Of a DNA stretch of 15,444 nt, positions 5,307-12,563 are shown piece by piece (position 1 is the first letter of the stretch; each line of letters begins with the position of its first letter). Made by a program: the position numbers and the translations under genes. This DNA comes from Sulfurovum sp. GTDB lineage: Bacteria > Campylobacterota > Campylobacteria > Campylobacterales > Sulfurovaceae. The notes below the pieces were generated by a model, which was not told the DNA's origin, ran no database searches, and saw only the letters and a program-made list of their open reading frames with translations. The stretch is from positions 1-15,444 of the forward strand of contig WFYB01000114.1 in the NCBI GenBank assembly GCA_015490315.1, read 5' to 3'.

Positions 5307-5756
5307 CTATTTTCCGCTACTGCATTTTCCTGATTCACATTTCATCTCATTATTATCTTTTGAGAGACTCTTTTTATCGGTTCTCTTTTCACTTTTATTT
5401 TGCTCTGTAGTGTATTTGGTCGTTAGTCTGCCTGTTGTTTTGTCTCTGACACATGCATAGAGTGTTTTGGTCGTACCTGCTTTGAGGACGCAGTCACGTC
5501 TGGGATCATCTTGGCTGAGCTGATTGAGGATATTCATCTTTTTTTTGACCAGGAGTGCAGAACCGTTTGCCATGCTTGCTCCACATTTGCCGGCACCACA
5601 TTTCATACCCCCTTCGGTGAGAGATTTTTCTTTTGCTTTGTCACTACAGCCGGTGATGAGAACCGCTAAAGCAAGAGGTAGTAGGTAGTAGGTAGGAGGT
5701 AGGAGTTTTGGTATGTGTTTCTTGCGAAACACTATTTTTTTATTGGAAAGAGTCAT
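5307..5756 (-). CDS. Cysteine-rich lipoprotein of the copper efflux operon
   Basis: This 149-aa predicted lipoprotein has a long basic n-region and hydrophobic segment (residues 10-36) ending in lipobox LITGC (Cys37). Two copies of MKCxxGKC stand out: residues 51-58, and 138-145 near the C-terminus, with a short charged middle region containing Cys89 and Cys102. CxxxxC pairs preceded by Met are plausible Cu(I)/Ag(I) ligands, and the CusB-type adaptor in the same operon has a third copy. The start ATG overlaps the pump stop by 4 nt (ATGA), so it is the last gene of the operon. The signal region is encoded partly by four 7-bp tandem repeats. I do not recognise a named family; a role as outer-membrane or periplasmic metal-binding accessory is inferred. 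Confidence 0.8.
   Translation of the reverse strand: MTLSNKKIVFRKKHIPKLLPPTYYLLPLALAVLITGCSDKAKEKSLTEGGMKCGAGKCGASMANGSALLVKKKMNILNQLSQDDPRRDCVLKAGTTKTLYACVRDKTTGRLTTKYTTEQNKSEKRTDKKSLSKDNNEMKCESGKCSSGK
5677..5704. repeat. Heptanucleotide tandem repeat in the lipoprotein signal region
   Basis: Four perfectly adjoining units, GGTAGTA twice then GGTAGGA twice on the plus strand, encode the PPTYYLLP part of the lipoprotein signal region. Seven is not a multiple of three, so gain or loss of one unit shifts the reading frame near the start of the gene. Confidence 0.85.
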
Positions 5757-8700
5757 TTATCTTTTCCTTTCTGTTTTTTTAAGTTTCTCTTTTCATACAT
5801 CATATAAAAAATTGGGATCAAAAACAAGCTAAGCACTGCAGAGGTGACAACCCCGCCGATCATCGGTGCTGCGATACGCTGCATCACTTCAGATCCGACG
5901 CCATGGGTATACATGATGGGCAGAAGTCCGGCGAGGATTGCAAAGACAGTCATCAGTTTGGGGCGCACTCTCTGTACGGCACCTTCGTCTATCGCCGCTT
6001 TTAGATATGTGTCGTTGAAGGTGTCTCCGTAGCTTTTTTTGGTATTTTCGACACTTTCTTTGAGATAGACGATCATCACGATTGCCGTCTCAGCAGCGAT
6101 ACCCAGCAGTGCAAGGAAGCCGACGATCACAGCGATACTCATATTGAACTTGAGTATCCACAGGTAGATCAGACCGCCCACCAGTGCAAAGGGAAGGGTG
6201 AAGAAGACAACCAGTGTAGGCACTATCTCCCGCAGTGCCATATAGATAAGTACCAGTATCAACAGTAAAACGGTAGGGATGATCCATTTAATCTTCTGCA
6301 TGGCAGATTCAAGATACTCAGATTGACCTGCCCACTCGATATAGTAACCTTCCGGAAGTGTGAGATCTTTGAGCGCTTCCATCGCTTTGGCTTTGTATGT
6401 GACGATACTCATACCCTGTTTGGGGGTAATATAGACAAATGTCACAGGGGTAGCCATTTCGCTTTTGATCACGGATGCCCCTTCTTTGTAATCAACGGTG
6501 GCGAAAGTTGAGAGCGGTACGAAACCAAGCGGTGTTTTGATCTGGATATGACGTATATCCTCAAGTGTATGACGCTCATCATCTTCCAGCCTGACAGAGA
6601 TCGGATAGCGCTCGAGCGCTTTGTACATGGTCGTTATTTTTTTGCCTCCGATGGCTGCAGAGGTATACTCAAGCAGTAGCGATTTGCTGATACCGTAGTG
6701 CTGCAAGGCGGTTGTGTTGATATCTATATCGATATAGAACCCCGCACTTGCCTGATCGGAGATAACCGATTGTGTCCCTTTGAGTGCCCTTAGTTTTGTC
6801 TCGATCTGTTGTGCAACGTTTTGCAGCCCTTTGGCATCTTTGCCGTAGAGTTTGATACCAAGTGGGGTACGGATGCCTGAGAGCAGCATATCGATACGTC
6901 CGCGTATAGGATAGGTCCAGGAGTTGACCAGACCGGGAATCTGCAGGGCTTTTTCCATATTAGCCAGGAGCTTTTCTCGTGTCATCCCCTCACGCCACTG
7001 GGATTTTGGTTTGAAAGTGATGATGGTCTCGATCATCCCCAATGGTGCGGGATCAGTGGCAGTGTCTGCTCTGCCCCCTTTTCCAAAGACAGTCTCGACC
7101 TCAGGAAAACTTTTGATGATGGCATCTGTTTTTTGGGTGAGTGCTTTGCTTTGATCGATAGAGATACCGTAGGGAGTGACCGGCATATACATCATCGTCT
7201 GTTCATCGAGCATTGGCATAAACTCCCAGTTGAGCTGTTTGTAAAGCGGCACAGTCAGTATGAGCAGCATGAGGGCTGCCGCGATCACCAGATATCTGAG
7301 CTTAAGTGCGATACGAAGCAGCGGATGGTAGAGCCAGATGAAGAAACGGTTGATAGGGTTTTTCGATTCGGGGGTGATCTTGCCGCGAATGAAATAGATC
7401 ATGAGGACAGGTACCAGTGTGACTGAGAGCAGGGCACCGGCTGTCATCGCAAAGGTTTTGGTAAATGCGAGAGGTGAGAAGAGAAGCCCCTCCTGTCCGG
7501 AGAGTGCGAAGATCGGCAAAAATGAGACAACAACAAGTGCAAGCGCAAAGAAGATCGGCCGTCCTACGAGCTGTGAAGAGCGGACAATTACCTCAATGTG
7601 CTCTTTGGCTGTGAGAGACCGTCCGAGCTCGGACTCTTTTTTGTGTAGACTTTTATGGGCATTCTCGATCATCACAATAGAGGCATCTACCATGGCACCC
7701 ACTGCGATAGCGATACCGCCAAGACTCATGATATTAGAGCCGATCCCAAAAAGTTTCATCAGCAAAAAAGGCAGCATGATCGTCAGTGGCAGTACGATGA
7801 ACATCCCCAGCGTAGAGCGCAGATGCATCAGAAAAAGTCCGATGACGACCATCACGATCAGGCTCTCTTCGATCAGTGTATGCTTAAGGGTATCGATCGA
7901 CTTCTCTATCAGTCCGGAACGGTCATACGTTGTCACGACATCGACATCATCGACTTTGAGCTCTGAAAGTTTTTTCTTGATGCGCTCGATGGCACGGTAG
8001 ACATCTTCACCATAGCGTACCATAACGATACCGCCGACCACTTCACCATCCCCATTGAGATCTGCGATACCACGCCTTGCCGAAGGTACGATCTCGACAC
8101 GGGCAATATCACCAAGTCTAAGCGGTACACCGTCGTGGGTCTTGACCGGAAGCTGGCGTATATCATCAAGGGTTTTGATATACCCTTTGGCTTCCACCAT
8201 CCACTCATAGCCGTTTTGGATGACGATGCGTCCGCCGGTATCGTTGTTGTTCTCTTTGAGTGTGCGAGTGATATCCTTGATCGAAAGATCGTGAGATACA
8301 AGTGCATCGTTACTGACGGTCACTTGATAGTTTGGCACAAATCCGCCGATCGTGGCAACTTCACTCACACCATCTACCCCCATCAGTGCATATTTGTAGT
8401 AATAGTCCTGCAAGGTACGAAGCTCATCGAGCGTTTTGCGCTTGGAGACCAGTGCATATTCATAGACCCAGCCTACACCGGAGGCATCAGGTCCGAGTGA
8501 GACTTCCATGTCGGGCGGCAGCTGGCTCTGAATGGAGGCGAGTTGTTCGAGTACCCTGCCGCGTGCCCAGTAGAGATCCGTACCCTCCTTGAATATGATG
8601 TAGATCAGTGCATTCTCATAGGTAGAGAAGCCGCGTACTGTTTCGATATTGGAGATCGCAAGAAATTGGGAGACCAGGGGGTAAGTCCCCTGATCTTCGA

Positions 8701-8881
8701 TGATCTTTGGGCTCTGCCCTTTCCATTTGACCTGGACGATTACCTGTGGGGGCGAGAGGTCAGGCAGGGCATCGAGGGGTGTATGCTTCATCGCCCAAAT
8801 CGAGGCAAAGAGTGTAAAGAGTGTAGCCATCAAGACCATAAAACGGTTTTTGACACTCCATGCAATCAGTTTTTCAATCAT
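5753..8881 (-). CDS. cusA: CusA-type heavy-metal RND efflux pump
   Basis: This 1042-aa inner-membrane proton antiporter belongs to the HME class of RND pumps. TM1 is at about 14-32, TM2-TM6 at about 340-495, TM7 at about 530-545 and the last group at about 865-1030, with two large periplasmic loops. Asp399 and Glu406 in GAMVDASIVMIENAHK are the proton-relay type residues of TM4. Three methionines in the second periplasmic loop, Met566 (YMP), Met616 (APLGM) and Met665 (RIDM), are spaced 50 and 49 residues apart, as are Met573/623/672 that bind Cu(I)/Ag(I) in E. coli CusA. This favours copper/silver over Zn/Co/Ni (CzcA, CnrA). AAAGG precedes the ATG, and the gene follows the adaptor by 27 nt. 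Full length, no frameshift seen. Confidence 0.95.
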   Translation of the reverse strand: MIEKLIAWSVKNRFMVLMATLFTLFASIWAMKHTPLDALPDLSPPQVIVQVKWKGQSPKIIEDQGTYPLVSQFLAISNIETVRGFSTYENALIYIIFKEGTDLYWARGRVLEQLASIQSQLPPDMEVSLGPDASGVGWVYEYALVSKRKTLDELRTLQDYYYKYALMGVDGVSEVATIGGFVPNYQVTVSNDALVSHDLSIKDITRTLKENNNDTGGRIVIQNGYEWMVEAKGYIKTLDDIRQLPVKTHDGVPLRLGDIARVEIVPSARRGIADLNGDGEVVGGIVMVRYGEDVYRAIERIKKKLSELKVDDVDVVTTYDRSGLIEKSIDTLKHTLIEESLIVMVVIGLFLMHLRSTLGMFIVLPLTIMLPFLLMKLFGIGSNIMSLGGIAIAVGAMVDASIVMIENAHKSLHKKESELGRSLTAKEHIEVIVRSSQLVGRPIFFALALVVVSFLPIFALSGQEGLLFSPLAFTKTFAMTAGALLSVTLVPVLMIYFIRGKITPESKNPINRFFIWLYHPLLRIALKLRYLVIAAALMLLILTVPLYKQLNWEFMPMLDEQTMMYMPVTPYGISIDQSKALTQKTDAIIKSFPEVETVFGKGGRADTATDPAPLGMIETIITFKPKSQWREGMTREKLLANMEKALQIPGLVNSWTYPIRGRIDMLLSGIRTPLGIKLYGKDAKGLQNVAQQIETKLRALKGTQSVISDQASAGFYIDIDINTTALQHYGISKSLLLEYTSAAIGGKKITTMYKALERYPISVRLEDDERHTLEDIRHIQIKTPLGFVPLSTFATVDYKEGASVIKSEMATPVTFVYITPKQGMSIVTYKAKAMEALKDLTLPEGYYIEWAGQSEYLESAMQKIKWIIPTVLLLILVLIYMALREIVPTLVVFFTLPFALVGGLIYLWILKFNMSIAVIVGFLALLGIAAETAIVMIVYLKESVENTKKSYGDTFNDTYLKAAIDEGAVQRVRPKLMTVFAILAGLLPIMYTHGVGSEVMQRIAAPMIGGVVTSAVLSLFLIPIFYMMYEKRNLKKQKGKDK

Positions 8882-8908
8882 CGGTTACCTTTCTTTTCAT
8901 CGATTATT

Positions 8909-10093
8909 TCAATATATTCCGTTGATCTGTGCATCGGAGTCCATCATAAAGAGCGCATTGTTAACAACGCGCTCACCCTCTTTGAGTCCCTCTATGATCT
9001 CGAAGCGCTCATCATCCAATGGCTTGACTTTCACCTCTATGGGCTCGTACTCCCCTTCAAATTCGGTTGCGAGAAAGGCATACCATTTTCCGTTTTTTCT
9101 GATCACTGCCGTTCTGGGAAGGATCAGCCGTGTCACAGTTTTGCCATAACTGTGCAGGGTAGCATACATACCGGGCTTGAGAAACCCGTCTGGGTTTTCT
9201 ATACGCAGTCTTAGGGTAGCGGTAGAGGCTTTGGGATCGAGAATGGGATAGAGGTGCTCTTTGTGTGCATTGAAGCGCTTATGAAATCCTTTGAGTGTGA
9301 TTGCATACTTCTGCATTGCTTCCATCGTTTCAAGCTGCTCCTGATATATCAGTGCCTCCATCCAGACAGAGTGAAGATCGAGGATCACAAAGAGCGGTTT
9401 TTTTGCACTTGCATAGGAGCCCTCGAGAACACTCTTTTCGATGATCCAGCCATCCTGCGGAGCATAGAGTGTGGTAAGCGGATCGACACTTTGCTCTGCC
9501 TTGATGCGTGCTATCTCGCGTTTGTCAACACCCAGCAGGATCAATTTCTGTTTGGCACTTTTGACCATCGCCGCAGCGGGATGCTTGGCATTGAACTTGA
9601 GTGCGTTGAGATACTCCAGTTTGGCTTTGTAGACCTCCGGTGCATAGATAGAGAGCAAAGGATCCCCCTCTTTGACCCTGCTGTAGCGTTCCTTGACAAA
9701 GAGTTTTTTGACATAGCCGGAAAAGAGCGGTGTGACGACGCGCTTTCTGGCTTCATCCGCGACGATGTAGCCGTAGTTGGTCATTTCGCGTGCAGTTTGT
9801 TGTGCGGTTACTTTGACGGTTCTGACATTAAAGAGCTGCTTGACAGTAACAGGTTTTGGGTGGTGGATACCGCTCTTTGTTGCTACTTTTTTATCCGGCT
9901 GTTTCAATTGTGGCATACTTTGGGGGAGGGAACGTTTTGTACTTGTTATCTGTCTCTCTTGCTCTTTGGTCGGGATTTTCTTATCTATGGAGGCTTCGCC
10001 GCCGCTGCATTTGCCTGTGACACACTTCATCTCACTCTGCGCGTAGATGAGGGTAGTAAAGAGGATAAAGAGCATGGGGAGTATTTTTGTCAT
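8909..10093 (-). CDS. cusB: CusB-type periplasmic adaptor of the RND pump
   Basis: This 394-aa membrane-fusion protein links the CusA pump to the outer-membrane channel. The signal peptide is residues 1-18 (LIYA). An N-terminal extension follows, carrying MKCVTGKC (22-29) and a long polar linker to about residue 85. The barrel-sandwich domain (GYIVADEARKRVVTPLFSGYVKKLFVKE and LYAPQDGWIIEKSVLEGSYA) flanks a short helical hairpin (about 155-200). The beta-barrel and membrane-proximal parts include RIENPDGFLKPGMYATL and end with FEIIEGLKEGERVVNNALFMMDSD, typical of the CusB group. The start overlaps the TolC stop by one base (TAATG). The MKC motif is not the Met-only site of E. coli CusB and may be the local metal-capture element. 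Confidence 0.93.
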   Translation of the reverse strand: MTKILPMLFILFTTLIYAQSEMKCVTGKCSGGEASIDKKIPTKEQERQITSTKRSLPQSMPQLKQPDKKVATKSGIHHPKPVTVKQLFNVRTVKVTAQQTAREMTNYGYIVADEARKRVVTPLFSGYVKKLFVKERYSRVKEGDPLLSIYAPEVYKAKLEYLNALKFNAKHPAAAMVKSAKQKLILLGVDKREIARIKAEQSVDPLTTLYAPQDGWIIEKSVLEGSYASAKKPLFVILDLHSVWMEALIYQEQLETMEAMQKYAITLKGFHKRFNAHKEHLYPILDPKASTATLRLRIENPDGFLKPGMYATLHSYGKTVTRLILPRTAVIRKNGKWYAFLATEFEGEYEPIEVKVKPLDDERFEIIEGLKEGERVVNNALFMMDSDAQINGIY

Positions 10094-11298
10094 TATTTCT
10101 TTCCTATAAGGGCATTGAGTTGTGCCAGTGTTTTGAGATAGGTAGACTTGATACGGATACGCTCTTCCTCTATCATGAGCATCTCTTCGAGTATCTTGGT
10201 ATAGGTCAGCAGATCGGCCCCCTCTTCAATGGCACTGCTACTAAGCTCAAGCATATGCTGCAGCTGAGGCAGACTCTGACGGGTAATGATCCGGTAGATA
10301 CGCTGTGCTTCTGTAAGTTTCGCATAGGTTTGGCGTATGCGGCTTTTGAGTTGTTCTCTGTAATCGATTGTCTCGCTGATACGTGAGAGACGCTCTTTTT
10401 TTGCGATCTCAGTATCGAGTGCTTCTGTACCGTATACAGGGAGGGAGACACCGATGCTTACAGAGGTATAGTCAGGAAAATCCTCTCTATTGGCGTAACT
10501 GAGCTGCACAAAGGGATCAGGGTAGCTTTCGAGTTCCGTCATCTTTACTTTGGCACCGGCAGCATCTGTCTGGGAGCGTTTCATACGATAGAGAGGGTTG
10601 TTGTCAAGATGTGAGAGATAGTAGCGAAGTGAACGGGGTTTGACCATCCGCAGCGAGAGATGAAGCTTCCATATCTTGAGTCCCGCAAGGTAGGCAAGCT
10701 TCTCCTTCTGGACTTGCAAAAGTGCACGATAATGCTCTTTGCGTATTTGGATATTGGAGAGTGAGAGTGAGGCGCTGACACTTTGGGCATGACTCATATT
10801 TTGGGTGGTGATATAATTAGTGTAGAGGTCAATGTTCTCTTTGGCGAGTTGGGTATAACGCTCCAGTAATGCGATGCGTGCCTCAAGCTCCTTGACAGCG
10901 TAGGCAGTCGTGCGTATCTCCTTTGCCAATGCCACTTTGGCACCTTCAAGTGTATGTGTGACGACCTCCTTCTCCTCTTCGGCATAGAAACGTTTGGCAT
11001 TGAGTTTGCCAAACCACGGGAAACGCTGTTTGAAGGAGAGAGCCTGATACTGCATAGGTTCAACTCCTCTGTCAAGCGGTTTTCTTAGCTGTATATCATT
11101 GAGTGTGAGGGCGAGATCAGGATTCTGCCAGCGGGTACTCTTCTGAATCTTCTCATCCATGGCAGAGAGTTTGTGTTCGATTGCCTGTATGGAGGGGTGC
11201 GTACCCAGTGCATGGCGGACAAGTGCATCGACACTTTGGGCATGAAGCATGTTCTGCAGCAGGAGAGACACAAAGAGTGTTATAGGAACAGTTCGCAT
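10093..11298 (-). CDS. TolC-family outer-membrane channel
   Basis: This 401-aa outer-membrane efflux protein is the exit duct of the CusCBA-type complex. The signal peptide is residues 1-20 (NMLHA), followed by repeated long helices with TolC features: ALGTHPSIQAIEHKLSA, the strand WQNPDLALTLND, FKQRFPWFGK, and, in the second half, YPDPFVQLSYANREDF, VSIGVSLPV and a C-terminal coiled coil ending LKTLAQLNALIGKK. There is no cysteine at the signal cleavage site, so unlike E. coli CusC it is not lipidated. Length is slightly short for the family (usually 410-470). AAAGGAAG lies upstream of the ATG. It is the first gene of the minus-strand operon, so the promoter and a dyad operator lie just upstream. 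Confidence 0.93.
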   Translation of the reverse strand: MRTVPITLFVSLLLQNMLHAQSVDALVRHALGTHPSIQAIEHKLSAMDEKIQKSTRWQNPDLALTLNDIQLRKPLDRGVEPMQYQALSFKQRFPWFGKLNAKRFYAEEEKEVVTHTLEGAKVALAKEIRTTAYAVKELEARIALLERYTQLAKENIDLYTNYITTQNMSHAQSVSASLSLSNIQIRKEHYRALLQVQKEKLAYLAGLKIWKLHLSLRMVKPRSLRYYLSHLDNNPLYRMKRSQTDAAGAKVKMTELESYPDPFVQLSYANREDFPDYTSVSIGVSLPVYGTEALDTEIAKKERLSRISETIDYREQLKSRIRQTYAKLTEAQRIYRIITRQSLPQLQHMLELSSSAIEEGADLLTYTKILEEMLMIEEERIRIKSTYLKTLAQLNALIGKK

Positions 11299-11334
11299 CG
11301 GTTTTTTACTTCCTTTGTCATATATGTTTAACAG

Positions 11335-11369
11335 AGTGTATCGGCTTTATGTGCAGGTAGTGTGCACAT
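11335..11369 (-). promoter_or_regulatory. Promoter and dyad operator of the copper efflux operon
   Basis: ATGTGCA at 11349-11355 and TGCACAT at 11363-11369 form a perfect 7-7-7 bp dyad, centred about 61 bp before the tolC-type ATG. A possible minus-strand -10, TACACT (11340-11335), lies 8 bp downstream of it, placing the dyad over the -35 region. It does not match the E. coli CusR box as I know it. The regulator is unknown and is not encoded next to the operon. Confidence 0.5.
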
Positions 11370-11401
11370 CTAAATCGGGGATAAATCACAAAGTTTTAAT
11401 A

Positions 11402-11415
11402 AAATCTATAGATTT
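11402..11415. repeat. 14-bp perfect palindrome next to the ncRNA promoter
   Basis: AAATCTATAGATTT is self-complementary over all 14 positions and ends 2 bp before the TTGACA box. It is A/T-rich, so it might act as an upstream promoter element or bind a regulator. Confidence 0.5.
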
Positions 11416-11417
11416 AC

Positions 11418-11446
11418 TTGACAATAAACTTAAAATGTGTTAAACT
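11418..11446 (+). promoter_or_regulatory. Strong sigma70-type promoter of the ncRNA
   Basis: A consensus TTGACA (11418-11423) is separated by 17 bp from TAAACT (11441-11446), with TG one base before it. It is the only promoter in the window with both good boxes at ideal spacing. The start site is predicted near 11453. Confidence 0.75.
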
Positions 11447-11452
11447 TCTTTC

Positions 11453-11630
11453 AGATTTAAACAATTTAGATCGAAGAGCACTTGTAAAAACCCTAGCCAT
11501 CTACATGGACAAGGGCAGCAGGGTTGTTTTTTTAGAGATTTGTTGTCTCCCCTCCATTGTTAACCAAAGTGTCTAGGAGAACATCTGCTGTTGTAGATGA
11601 CCTAGGGTCTTTAGAGGTGCTCTTATTGCA
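11453..11630 (+). ncRNA. ssrS: Rod-shaped structured RNA, probable 6S RNA
   Basis: About 178 nt that fold into one long interrupted hairpin. The closing stem pairs AAGAGCAC (11474-11481) with GTGCTCTT (11617-11624), CCCTAG (11491-11496) with CTAGGG (11602-11607), and CATCTACA (11498-11505) with TGTAGATG (11592-11599). An asymmetric bulge (TGGACAAGGG, 11506-11515) follows. The upper rod pairs CAGCAG (11516-11521) with CTGCTG (11585-11590), then 11525-11541 with 11667-based positions equivalent to 11567-11583, at 16 of 17 positions counting G-U pairs. Length, a rod with a central bulge and a strong promoter are 6S RNA traits; 6S binds sigma70 RNA polymerase. It has no SRP, tmRNA or RNase P motifs. 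There is no T-run at the 3' end. The rod ends about 20 nt before the next ATG, so a structured 5' leader is the main alternative. Confidence 0.6.
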
Positions 11631-11647
11631 ATACTCAAGGAAATATT

Positions 11648-12145
11648 ATGTCACCGTCATGCCCTATATCCACTCGAAGAGTTGATTCCAATATGGTGAG
11701 ACTGATTTCCATGCAGGTTGCACTCTTTACCGTCATTCTCCTTTTTACCCATGAAGTTGTCTTTGCATTTGTACTTCTTTTTGACTTTTCGGTCAGGGCA
11801 CTGCGCAAGCCGACATTGAGTCCTTTCCATCAGGTGGCAAAGTTTGTACTTCAGGGGTGGGATATCGCTCCGAAGCTCTGTGACGAGTCTCCCAAACGTT
11901 TTGCACTCTATATGGGATTGGTGACATCACTGATCCTCGTGATCCTTTATGCTGCTGGACTGAGCAAAGTTGCTACAGTGATCGCAATAATCCTGCTTCT
12001 TTGCGCCTTGCTGGAGACACTATTCGATTTTTGTATAGGATGTAAGATATACTACGCTATTCAAATACTGGGTTCCTTGAAAAACAGAAGATTTTCAAAG
12101 CACTCAACAAAGGCAACGCAAAACCATGATAGGGATATCCACTAA
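11648..12145 (+). CDS. DUF4395-like membrane protein with CxGC motif
   Basis: This 165-aa protein has the pattern of DUF4395: an N-terminal CPISTRRVD (Cys5), a hydrophobic pair of helices (about 18-48), the linker RALRKPTLSPFHQVAKF, then PKRFALYMG and two further helices (about 90-128) ending in FDFCIGC (Cys129, Cys132). The cysteines suggest a membrane thiol or sulfur-related function. The family is uncharacterised to my knowledge, often near rhodanese or thioredoxin-like genes. AAGGAAA (11638-11644) precedes the ATG. It begins right after the structured RNA. The C-terminus has a basic tail and overlaps the Rrf2 regulator by 20 nt, so the two are coupled. Confidence 0.78.
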   Translation: MSPSCPISTRRVDSNMVRLISMQVALFTVILLFTHEVVFAFVLLFDFSVRALRKPTLSPFHQVAKFVLQGWDIAPKLCDESPKRFALYMGLVTSLILVILYAAGLSKVATVIAIILLLCALLETLFDFCIGCKIYYAIQILGSLKNRRFSKHSTKATQNHDRDIH

Positions 12146-12539
12146 AACAGTCTATGCTGTCGCTGCACTGCATGAACTGGGCGCTGCTCCCGAGGGAGAG
12201 GTGCTCAAGATCAAAGAGATAGCCAAACGCGCATCGATACCGCAGAACTTTCTCGAACAGATACTCTTGGAGCTCAAAAAACAGGGGATACTGCTCAGTA
12301 TCAAAGGCGCACACGGCGGCTACAAACTCGCCAAACCTCTCAAAGATATCGAGCTCAAAGATGTGGTGATGATCCTCGAATCCGATGTCTTTACCGATAT
12401 CTGCAAGACCGATGATCCGGCACTGAGACTCTTCTGGCAAGATGTCAAAAAAAATGTTGAAAAAGCATTTGCCATCCCTCTGTCCGAACTCAAACACTAT
12501 CAGCTCAAAGCCGCACAGGCATTGAATTACTCTATATAA
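12126..12539 (+). CDS. Rrf2-family transcriptional regulator
   Basis: This 137-aa protein has an N-terminal winged helix typical of Rrf2. Helix STKTVYAVAALHELG and IKEIAKRASIPQNFLEQILLELKKQG lead to the wing SIKGAHGGYKLAKP, followed by a dimer helix. Only one cysteine is seen, Cys93 (DICK), so it lacks the three-Cys cluster site of IscR or RsrR and should not hold an Fe-S cluster in that way. It lies 24 bp upstream of a Cys/Met PLP enzyme. That resembles CymR, the Rrf2 repressor of cysteine metabolism in Firmicutes, but homology of function is only inferred. The start has a distant AAAGG (12109-12113). Confidence 0.9.
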   Translation: MIGISTKTVYAVAALHELGAAPEGEVLKIKEIAKRASIPQNFLEQILLELKKQGILLSIKGAHGGYKLAKPLKDIELKDVVMILESDVFTDICKTDDPALRLFWQDVKKNVEKAFAIPLSELKHYQLKAAQALNYSI

Positions 12540-12563
12540 CATAATAAATCAAGAGGAAAAAAG

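Noticed and set aside
5677..5704. The 7-bp repeats as a CRISPR or mobile-element scar
   Set aside because: Units are adjoining without spacers, lie within a coding frame, and have no target duplication or transposase nearby.
7401..8000. 199-residue open frame opposite cusA
   Set aside because: Antisense shadow of the RND pump with low-complexity Ser/Thr-rich translation and no family features.
8543..10141. Long open frames on the plus strand opposite cusA and cusB
   Set aside because: They lie fully antisense to well-supported efflux genes, lack recognisable domains and ribosome-binding sites, and are explained by codon bias of the real genes.
11453..11630. The structured RNA as tmRNA, SRP RNA, RNase P RNA or a T-box
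   Set aside because: None of the conserved core motifs of these RNAs is present; a single long rod fits 6S RNA better.
12126..12539. The Rrf2 protein as IscR
   Set aside because: Only one cysteine (Cys93) is present, so the three-cysteine cluster site is missing, and no isc/nif genes are adjacent.
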